Shown here one piece after another: positions 55,276 through 64,000 of a stretch of DNA of 64,000 nucleotides (positions within the stretch are counted from its first letter, which is position 1; each line of letters begins with the position of its first letter). Origin of the DNA: Apoda limacodes. Its lineage: Eukaryota; Arthropoda; Insecta; Lepidoptera; Limacodidae. The stretch spans positions 26,822,722 to 26,886,721 of the forward strand of contig OX291550.1 of the NCBI GenBank assembly GCA_946406115.1, given 5' to 3'. A program made the position numbers and the translations under genes. The notes under the pieces are model-generated. The model did no database searches. It had not been told where the DNA came from and saw nothing but the letters and a program-made list of their open reading frames with translations.

Positions 55276-56756
55276 TCGTCAAAAAATTAGAAAATTCTGT
55301 TTGTAGTTGTATTTATTTCTCTCTAAATTTCAAAATCCATCTTTTAATATATCAATGTTTCTAACAGGTACCTATACCATAAACGAATATATAAAACAAT
55401 AATATATGATTAAATATAGTTTAGTTACGGTGAACTAACATTTAGAGACTAAAAGTAGTCTCTAAAAGAATTTATATTAAGAGTAAGAGTTTATATTTTT
55501 AATTTATGTTTATAAAACTCTTTAAAGAAGAAGAAGAAGAGTCGGCGACAAATATAAGTGTTGTTTGATAGAAGCTTAAAATTATGTATGTGACATTATA
55601 CGCCGCATCTGCAACCTGCAAAAATGTCATAATTAAAATGGCATTATAGTTATAAAAACTTACCATATGGTATTGCCTCACAGCTCTACTAATTTTTTCT
55701 CCATTATAAAATGTAAAACATCAAGTGACGGAACATAAATTTATAATGTTATAGATGAAAGGTTTTTATATGGTAACTTGACAAAGGTTAACTAGACCAT
55801 TTTCTAAGGTCTAGCAACATTGAAAATTGATGCAACGCATGATAATAAATGGCAGAATTAACAAAAGTTGTTTACAGAATTGTGTTTAAATAGCTGCTAT
55901 GTGGTGTTTGTGATTGGTTAGTCTTATAATCGATAAGGGATTTTAAGACAAAATGTTTGCAGGTGAAAGTAATTTGTAACAAATATGAACAGATTACTTT
56001 GGAAATCGGACCCAGCCGTTTAATAATAGTTTGCGCTTGTACTATGAAAACATAATTATTTTGTTTTCATTTGTATAAAGTATCTGCAGTAACAGATAAA
56101 AAAGAGTAGTTATATTAAAATTATTATACAACGTAAGGGTGAAATTTTTAAAATATATAATTACTATATAGATATTAGAATATTTAAATTCTTAATAAAT
56201 TATTAGCAAATAAAAGAAAGTAAACGAATAACAATAAATGACGTTAAATTCCATCATGTGCATTTAAAATATTTTAAAAGATTAAGTTGCCGTCATAATT
56301 TAAAAGCTTAGTGTGTTCACTTTAAACGCTTAGCTGCTTGAAATAAGCCCCAGTTGAATTAAAAATAACTAATACTACAGCTCGGAGACCTATGTCATAA
56401 ACGATGTTTACAAAAAATCGCAAATTAGCTCATTTAAAAGTTTTATAAATCCTTTCATTTATTAAACTACTTTTGTTTCTGAAATGAAACTTGTTAATTT
56501 ACACTAGTTTAATAATAATCATTGTTTAAGTGTTTATATATTGACAAAACCACTGAAGTTAAATGGAAAAAACCACCCCAGTGCGTGTCGTACACGCATT
56601 TAGTTAGAGTCCCATAAATGAGAATTATTGCGGATATCTAAAAAAACTTATTGACTGATTTTGTCCAAAATAATTTTCATTAGTAATGTCTATAAAGCCT
56701 TATTATCGTGGTTTTCTCAGATTAAGAGATCACGTAGTTTAAAAGTAGTTTAGGGT
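55276..56756. other. AT-rich intergenic, nothing recognised
   Basis: No ORF above chance and no element ends seen. Confidence 0.4.
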
Positions 56757-56880
56757 CTAAGATGTGAGGGTGAATTCCCTGCCGATGTCGAGCGGTACAA
56801 TGGTTCTTCAGAACACAGTCCATTATACAACGATAGAAGACACACAGGAAAGCAAACTTTCTCCTCAGACTTAAGGGCGA
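56757..56880 (-). mobile_element. Jockey/CR1-type LINE C-terminal scrap
   Basis: GAGGGTGAATTCCCTGCCGA and CAGAACACAGTCCATTATAC match the 1476-1716 fragment; frames are broken. Confidence 0.6.
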
Positions 56881-56999
56881 TGCAACTTGTGTGGCACATT
56901 TTCTTAGAACTAAACGTCGGTGGTCGTCAACATCAAGGATTCAGAATTACCAAGGATCAATGATTAAAGATAGTAAGAGGTTTGTAATTCTAGCACTGT

Positions 57000-57540
57000 G
57001 TCACAAAACGCGCAAAATTGAGTCTTATTTGTAATGAATTGGCTTCATCCCAGGCAGGTTTCCATCATCAGACGTTACAATTTGTCCGCGGTGTAGCTTC
57101 ACAACGATACACCGCAAACGTGGGAGTTTGTGCCTATATAATAAGCGTCTCCAGTACTGTCACCTGCATATCAATGTATGTAATCGGTCATCGACATACA
57201 GTAGAAACAGCGTATGAGCACAGAAACTTGCAGGATAATGTCTATATTATCAGAACAACTACCGTCAATTACGGCTCGTACGTCTGCGTCTGCCAGACAT
57301 TAAGCTAGCCACCTACTTGCACAAACACTCGGGCAGTCCGTACGATGGTAATTTCCATATAAGACCCAACCTGACCAGATCGAACGCCTTCGCTTTGTCC
57401 AGGCGACATGTCAATGCCTGAGCTCCTGAGTCTCGATAGCTAGTGCCTGCCAATGAGCAAGACCACATAATGGTTTCCGGTCGAGTGACCGTGACAAAAG
57501 CCGTGCTAGCGGTGGCCGACCAGATCGTGTTTTTTTAGGT
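57000..57540 (-). mobile_element. LINE reverse transcriptase fragment, degenerate
   Basis: The minus strand, in several frames, reads DKAKAFDLVRLGLIWKLPSY (motif A region), LPECLCK, VIDGSS and YAGDSTGDAYYIG (motif C, with Asp to Gly at the first catalytic position). Same family as the plus-strand LINE at 58.2-60.6 kb, in inverse orientation next to it. Confidence 0.7.
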
Positions 57541-58224
57541 ATTTTAGAACCTGTGTTTTTTTACTGTTGTCATATCACAGACGCTAAGTGAAATCTGAGG
57601 ACTTATGGACGCTTTAAAAACTCCGCCAATCGAGTAGCTACTAGCTTGGCAACGTCCGCCAATTTGCACTAGGTCAGCGTTGCTTTGAATAAAGTCTCCA
57701 ATCAACAAATGTGTAACCGTTTCTCTTAATAATATCTCAAAGCCAAATATCTTGCTGTGACTCTGGATAGGCGTTTGAAGCCGCTTTTGTCCTCGGTCGT
57801 CTATATCCCGTGATAGGCAAGTACAGTAAGATGTCGCTTAGAAATTGGTAGGGCACTGCAAGTACTCGCTCGAATAAGCCACCCAAACAATTAAAGCGGG
57901 GCATAGCGAGTACTCGCTCGAACGAGCGGCCCTAACTGGGGAAGTTCCCCCACCTTACAGCGGCCATAATAACACTAACATTGAGTAGTGTTGTGTTCTT
58001 TGCGGTGAGTTAGGTTGCCAGAGCTCTTTGAGGATTCGCTGCGCGGACAACGTAGGAACGGCGGTGTTTCTGTCATTGCCACGACGTAGTCACGGCGTGC
58101 TGGTTCGGCGGTCAGGGAGACCTGATGAAACGGCTGACCGCTGGCCGCCTGCAGGTTAGACGGGTTCCCGAACTCAGGGATTCCTTAGTCCCTTGGGAGG
58201 CTGAATCGCCAGCCTGTCTGAAGT

Positions 58225-60600
58225 AGTAGTCATGCCGGAGATGGAGACCGGAGTGGACCCGGCTACTACAACAGAGGGGGATCACGGGCCGTTCCGCCCG
58301 CCGTGCCAGCAATCGTATCAACTGTGTCAAGCTTCGGCAGTTCTTGTACCGCACCTTTTGTCCTCTAAGCTGTCTGTGCAGTGGATCCTAATCCTTAATC
58401 TAAGTAACTTTCTTCAAGTGTAATGGCCAGAAAGAATAAAAGAAAAAGAGCGGCTACTACATCCACATATTTGTAACATTAGGAAAATTCACGCAATTCT
58501 TAACGTAGTTCACCACCATATTGAGACTGCGCAGCCGACCATTGTTTTTCTAACGGAGACGCAGATATCCTGCCCGGCCGAAACAGCAAACCTTCGTTAT
58601 CCCGGCTACAAACTTGAGCACAATTTTGTGGGTCGTGCCGTCCGGGAGGATATCTGTTGTCGCCACCTGCAAAGCCTTGAAGACAGGGACCGGTCGATAT
58701 TGTGAATGCGCGTAGATTACGGCGGCCAACACGTATTTATGTGTGCCTATACAGGTCTCATAGCGTTGACACGGACGTAGCTCGACTCTTTACGCACCTG
58801 AGTTTGATAGACAAAGTGGCCAGAGCAATATCCCACAGCAGAACTAGTTATTTTGGAAGACTTTAACGTCCACTATCGTAAGTGGCTCAGTTCTTGAACC
58901 AATAACTATGCAGGGATATCTGCTCATGAATTTGCACTGACCTATGGATTCTCTCAGCTGGTACTTTCTCCAACGAGAATACCAGATATAGAGGACCATA
59001 CGAGCTCCTTACTGGACCTTCTGCTGACTACACACTATACTCGCCTCTTGGCTCCTCGGACCACTGCCTAGTTCGGACTCCAATGTTATGCACACAACCC
59101 GATCCATCTGGACCAACTAATTGGTGTCGTGTGTGGCACTATAGGTCGGCAGACTGGGATGGATTGCGAGAATTTTATGCATCGTACCCTTGGAGGCAGT
59201 TCTGCTTTAGTTCAGAAGATCCTGACGTCTGCTCAGCCGTAGTCACTGAGACGATTCTCGCTGGTATGGAATGTTTCATTTCCAACCTGCGAGTAGCCGC
59301 CGGCGTCAAAACACAACCGTGGTTTAATAGGTCTTGCAGGAAAGCTAAAATTTTAGCTAAACAAACTGCGTATGAGGCTTGGACCGAATATTTTTGAGTT
59401 TGAATCGCAAATTAAATGCTGCCTTGAGGTTCAGTAAGAACAGTGGCAACTGCCAGAGCAAAATTCCAAATTATCGGCAAAATAACTATCCCTCTGGGAG
59501 TCGTGCTTTCTGGTCGCTTGCCAAAGCTGCCGAGGGGAACTTCTGCCATTCGTCGCTACCACCGCTGCGAAATACCAATGGTGAGTTGGTATGCGAAATG
59601 ACCAAAGTGCAAAAGAGAATGCCGATCTTTTGGGCAGTCTCTTTGCCCCTAACTCGAATATGGACGACGAAGGCGCTGTACCACCTACTATACCGTGGTA
59701 CGGTTAGATTCATGGAAGACAGCGAATGTGCACCCGGTGCCCAAAAAGGGCGATAGATCAGATCCATCGAATAACAGACCTATTGCTAATACCTCTCTCC
59801 TCTCCAAGGTAATGGAGCGTGTGATCAACACAAAGCTTCTAAGATACGTAGAAAAACACGACCTGATCAGCGACCGTCAAAATGGCTTACGCCACGGTCG
59901 CTCGACTGGTGACCTTCTAGTGTATCTTACATACCGGTGGGCACTAGCACTAGCGGTTTGTGCAAATGGGTGGCTAGCTTTTTGTCCGGCAGACGCATAC
60001 GAACCGTAGTTGACGGTAGTTGCTCTGATAGCATGGACATTAATGCTGGTGTCTCGCAAGGCTCTGTGCTATCTTCTACGCTGTTTCTAATGCATATCAA
60101 TTATATGTTGGTCATCAACAACATACTTTGCTATGCAGATGACAGTACTGGAGACGCTTATTACACGAGTCGAGCTAGCATCCCTCGTTCCGTTGTGGAG
60201 AAAAAACGTAAAGGACTTGTGTCTCAAATCGAGATCACTCTGTCCAAGAACTCTGACTGGGGACGGGAAAACTTGGTCCGATTCAACTCTACAAAGACAC
60301 AAGTCTGCGCATTCATCGCTAAGAAAACCCCATTCACTGTGGTCCCACAATTCCAGAACACTCCCTTCTCCATCTCCGAGAGCATTGGGATCCTTGGTGT
60401 TGACATCTCAAGCGATGTTTAGTTCCGAGATCATCTGCAGGGCTAGGTGAAGCTGGCGAAAACTTGGGGTACTCAACAGAGCAAATCAGTACTTCACGTC
60501 GGGGCAAAGGTTGCTAATTTACAAGTCGGAACTCCGGCCCCATATGGAGTACTGCTGCCATCTCTGGGCGGGTGCAACTGGATACCAGCTTAGCCCTTTT
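58225..60600 (+). mobile_element. LINE (jockey-type): endonuclease and reverse transcriptase, inactivated
   Basis: Endonuclease in broken frames: NIRKIHAILNVVHHHIETAQ, FLTETQ (metal-binding Glu kept), LEDFNVHYRKW and, in another frame, GSSDHCLV. Then CRVWHYRSADWDGLREFYAS (59083 frame), SGSRAFWSLAKAAEGNF, WKTANVHPVPKKGDRSDPSN and RQNGLRHGRSTGDLLVYLT. The segment with catalytic motif A is missing at about 59945, where RWA runs directly into the later GLCKWVASFLSGR. The last frame (59937-60422) has INAGVSQGSVLS and LCYADDSTGDAYY (YADD at 60132-60143) and ILGVDISSDV. The 3' end is absent. Confidence 0.88.
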
Positions 60601-60675
60601 AATTCGGTTCATCGTCATAGGTAAAAACATAAGTGTTAATGACCGTTTTAAATAACAGATGAATGCATTCTGATT

Positions 60676-60825
60676 TATTTATTTTTTATACCACTAAGGT
60701 GGCAAACAAGCCTACGGTCCGCCTGATGGTAAGCGGTCACCCTAGCCTATGGACGCTTGCAACACCAAGGGCATCACTCGCGCGTTGCCGACCCTTCAGA
60801 AATCTAATCACTTCTTTTCTAATAA
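60676..60825 (-). mobile_element. Jockey/CR1-type LINE 3' end
   Basis: ATTTTTTATACCACTAAGG, GGCAAACAAGCCTACGGTCC and CGCGTTGCCGACCCTTCAG; the 3' tail of the 50.3-kb family in reverse, with no upstream part. Confidence 0.8.
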
Positions 60826-60829
60826 CTTG

Positions 60830-61389
60830 GAATGATATGTAATGAATTTATAGTTTCACCAATGTAGTATGATGTACAGTATAAACATTCTATGACATGA
60901 AGACAGTATGAAGTTTTACATGTAGTGTGTAGTTAGGCATGGTATGATTTCTGAGAATTCTGTAAATTAATAAGTGATGTGCTATTGATGACTGGCCAGG
61001 TTTTGCATCGAGCTTTTATACAAGGTAATGTGCCTAAAGATAAAAAGTTTACGTTATTGTTTATAAATTTCTTTTTCGATAGGAAACTTTGGATGGTTTA
61101 TTTTGCCTAAATGTTATTGTTGGTAATTTAGTAATTAGGTTTATTAATTAGGGTAGGTTGTGTGCAGAATAGGTAAAAGATCTTTGATACCTTTGTTTAT
61201 TTTGTGAGATCCATGGAAGTAATTGGTAAAAAATCAAATATCTTGGAATGATTATGCTTTGATTTGTTTTATTTTTGTTTTATGTATATTTGTTTACTTA
61301 AAAGTTTTCGTGGATATTGCCTCTGTGTAAATGCCTTATGTATAGTTTAGTGATATTTTAGTGATGGTGTGTTATTGCAGATTCGTTAC
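60830..61389. other. T/G-rich stretch, probable decayed Penelope-like sequence
   Basis: No ORF and no motif that I can align. Confidence 0.3.
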
Positions 61390-62208
61390 CCTAAAAGTGA
61401 TAAAGAATATGGGATTGATTTTTTTTATGTAAAGGGTGGCAGCTATTGTAATGTAGGTATTGTTATTTGTTGGTTTGTTTAAAATAAACTGAAGTGTAAA
61501 GGTGTTTTCTGAGAAAATAGTGATATCGTTATTGAGGAATGTTATTTGTTTGTCTGATATTTCATGAGTGAACTTAAATCGTTGAGATCATTTAAAAATA
61601 TTTGAAATGAAGAAAGTGACTAAGTTTATATTATTAAACTATTATCAATGAATCGGAGCCAGATCAAAGGTTTTATAGGATATTGAGCAAAGAAATGTTT
61701 TTCAAGTTCACCCATGAATAGGTTAGCTTATGATGAAGCCATGCGTGTTCCCATTGCTGTAAAAACCTGTTTGTAAGTAAAATTATTGTTTTCTAATACT
61801 ATTGCTGCGAAGTCCGTCAAAAAAGATATTAACAGTGATTGTGGTTGTGGGCGTTGATTCAGAAAAAAATACATGGACCTGTATAATGTGGATGTGGTAT
61901 ATTCGTATATAGAGATACCACATCTATAGTAGCTAAGTAAATATTTGTTATTGTTTGTTGAATAATTTGTTATTGGTGTCTGATATATGGGATTTGAGGT
62001 TTTTTACTGTTGTACTGTTGGTTGTAAAAAAAAATCTACGAATGCAGATATTCTTTCGGTAGGACTGTTGTATAATGCTGTAATTGTTTAACCTGGATTT
62101 CCTTTCTTGTGAAATTTTGTTTGTAGGTTATAACATTTTTAAATTAGTCTCAGAAAGTTTTTTATTTTGCCCTGTATTGTTAAGAAGTTGACTAATTTTT
62201 TTACAGAC
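61390..62208 (-). mobile_element. Penelope-like reverse transcriptase, C-terminal part
   Basis: The minus strand shows FHKKGNPG then ITALYNSPTERISAFVDFFL, LATIDVVSLYTNIPHPHYT (motif A, Asp at 61922-61924), FTAMGTRMASS then ANLFMGELEKHF, and IKPLIWLRFIDNSLII. The last is motif C, where the second Asp of the usual I-DD is Asn. Frameshifts and stops separate the blocks. It continues across the hAT insertion into 62998-64000. No GIY-YIG domain is seen before 61390. Confidence 0.8.
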
Positions 62209-62997
62209 CAGAGGCGGCTCGTGACAGTTTTTAATGGGTGTTCACCAAAAAAAAACCAAAGTACAATTGCTTAAATGCTTACCTTTTAATATTCTATTAA
62301 TAACTACAATTCATTCGCATATTTAGGTGCGCGCTTATGCTTACGCATTTATGCTTTCATGTCACATTTTTGTGACCCTTTGTCATTAATTCAAACTGAG
62401 TTACTAAAATCTTTTAGTACTGTTTAATCTCATCACAATAATCACATTTTACTTTGCTATAGTTACTTATTAGACAATAAACATACTGTTTATGTAGGTA
62501 TGCACTTATTTTATTTGTTAATATAAACTCGCGTGCACGAATAAAACATTTTTTGTGACAAGAGCGGCAACAGCGCGTCGGTGCGGCGCCGGCCGTCGGA
62601 CCAAAGGCGGGGTCAGCTGGCGACAAAGCCCGGAGCGCTGCTCCACATTTTGCTAATTTCTCATACAAAATCTATTTCACGTGTGAGACTATATCTAACT
62701 TTCTCTTTTACACTCGTTGATTTTAGCTCTAGTCTTTGTACTAAAATTCGTCTCACAGGAGCGTAATTGCTAGTGCTCCGCTTTGTGACACAATCTCCTC
62801 AGTGCAATTCCGTACTAAATCTTGAGTTAGCTATGTGTGTACAGAATGTTTTTAGTGAAATTCTATTTTAACATAAAGAGTAATTGAATCATAATAATTA
62901 TTTATTCTAAGTAAAATCTAAAACATATTGTTCCTTAAATAGATAATTATTTATGGGAGTGCGCTGCACCAGCGCTCCATAGGACGAGCCGCTTCTG
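62209..62997. mobile_element. hAT non-autonomous element with 8-bp target duplication
   Basis: Inverted termini CAGAGGCGGCTCGT (left) and ACGAGCCGCTTCTG (right). Flanks TTACAGAC (62201-62208) and GTACAGAC (62998-63005) agree in seven of eight bases, the hAT target-site length. A GC-rich patch at 62565-62640 is internal. No transposase. It interrupts the Penelope-like frame. Confidence 0.88.
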
Positions 62998-64000
62998 GTA
63001 CAGACATCAGAAATCAGATTGGTTCATAAAATTCTTTGTCGTTTATTTGTTTGTAAACTTTAGTTTCATAAACTGATGTATTCATAATAATGGTTGCTAT
63101 ATATAATAAGGGTTCCTTATAAGCAGGTGAAATAATAATATTTTTATAATTTTTCAAGTTGTTGAGGGCAATTACTTCGTTAAGTTTTCTTGTAAGGATT
63201 TCAAAATATTTATATATTTGATATTAGAAATTTCTAAAGGAAATTTTTACACAAGCCAGTAACGATGGCTGTTCATTTTTAGATGGTTCTTTAAAATCTT
63301 GGAAAGCTTTATGTATGTTTTCACTATTATTATTAGGATGTGGATGGTTTTGCCAAAACTGATGATATTTTAAATTTCTAGTAAATTTAATAGTATCATT
63401 AGGAAGTTCAATTTCATCCAAGTTTTTAGTTGGGCAAAATGTTAGACCTTCTTCTAAGACTGGTTGTTTGGAAGAAGTAAGATGCTGTGAAGATAAATTT
63501 GTTATAATATCTTTTATATATTCTTATGACTAATATTTATAGAAGTTCGTTGTGGAGGCAGAGGTTAAGAAAATAAATTATGACAACATAGATTATAGAG
63601 GAACCGTGAAATTTAGGTTAAAAGGTATAGGATATTTAATTTTTTTGCAATACAAATTTAGTTTATGTTGTATAGCTCAAGTATTATTTGCATTAAATAA
63701 AATATTCTTTATGGTTTTAAAACTATTTGGATAAGCAATTAAGGTAATAAAAAGTGTAGAAACTAGACAATTTTTATGATGAGTGCATAGAAAATTGTAT
63801 TGTGTTGACAATAGTTTTAGTGTCTGTAAACCATGTATTTGTTTTAATTTATAAAATTGGTACTTGATTTGTGGTGGTATAGCAGCAACAGGCATTTTAA
63901 GAAAAAAAGATTTAGGTGAAATATCTTTTTTTAGACAAAGATCTATAAAATCAAGATGTCTGTATGCAAATACTGATTTAGTTTTAGTACATGATATTTT
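62998..64000 (-). mobile_element. Penelope-like element, N-terminal part, running off the window
   Basis: The minus strand reads RHLDFIDLCLKKDISPKSFF then KMPVAAIPPQIKYQFYKLKQ (63895 frame), LEEGLTFCPTKNLDEIELPN (63421 frame) and, lower down, ISPAYKEPLLYI and YKQINDKEFYEPI. These are the N-terminal and finger-side segments of Penelope-like reverse transcriptases. The frames are separated by stops. Confidence 0.7.

Noticed and set aside
1..64000. CRISPR arrays, operons, bacterial-type promoters or terminators
   Set aside because: The window is eukaryotic with spliced exons; no regularly spaced repeat array is present.

Overview
This window looks like lepidopteran (moth or butterfly) nuclear DNA. 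It is AT-rich, has GT-AG introns, and is crowded with element families typical of Lepidoptera: BEL/Pao, Penelope-like, jockey/CR1-type and RTE-type LINEs, CTRR-ended Helitrons, tRNA- and 5S-derived SINEs and many TIR miniatures. Only one host gene can be supported. It is a Cdc20/Fizzy-family WD40 gene on the + strand in nine coding exons between 798 and 28925. The exons join in phase to 445 codons. Its divergence from canonical Cdc20/Cdh1 and the lepidopteran setting point to cortex, the gene at the wing-colour locus of moths and butterflies. This identity comes from motif reading, not a database search.

Layout. 1-782 is upstream sequence. 783-28925 is cortex, with a 21-base first coding segment (798-818) and then eight exons. 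Its introns hold most of the annotated elements of the left half. Intron 2 has a LINE split by a 1.2 kb TIR element and then a perfect 236-bp inverted repeat. Intron 3 has a Helitron. Intron 5 (11.8 kb) holds a BEL/Pao retrotransposon (11220-16866) with 312-bp LTRs and a TAGCG target duplication, then nested miniatures. Introns 6 and 7 hold hAT-like and other miniatures. Intron 8 has a long-TIR miniature, a Helitron carrying an unexplained Cys4 reading frame, and the 5' end of a LINE.

From about 29 kb to the right end I find no host exon. This half has LINE 3' ends, SINEs, an inverted Penelope-like element with a degenerate hammerhead-like motif (about 37.2-38.2 kb), a hAT-like element with a nested TAA-flanked miniature (41 kb), and a GC-rich retroposon inside a miniature (49.3-49.9 kb). 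It also has a 4-kb DNA transposon with a decayed DDE-like transposase (51308-55275), an inactivated LINE (58.2-60.6 kb) and a Penelope-like reverse transcriptase on the minus strand (61.4-64 kb) interrupted by a hAT miniature with 8-bp target duplications. Nearly every element ORF is broken by stops, frameshifts or deletions. The longest undamaged element ORF is the 405-codon BEL integrase frame.

The genes do not form an operon or pathway. This is one split developmental/cell-cycle regulator in a repeat-rich neighbourhood, where intronic elements may affect its transcription, splicing or small-RNA output. Two non-repeat blocks downstream (a CRE-containing segment near 34.9 kb and a GC-rich segment near 47.5 kb) could be promoters of transcripts not visible as ORFs. 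Elsewhere this locus produces a long noncoding RNA and a microRNA, but I could not identify either here.
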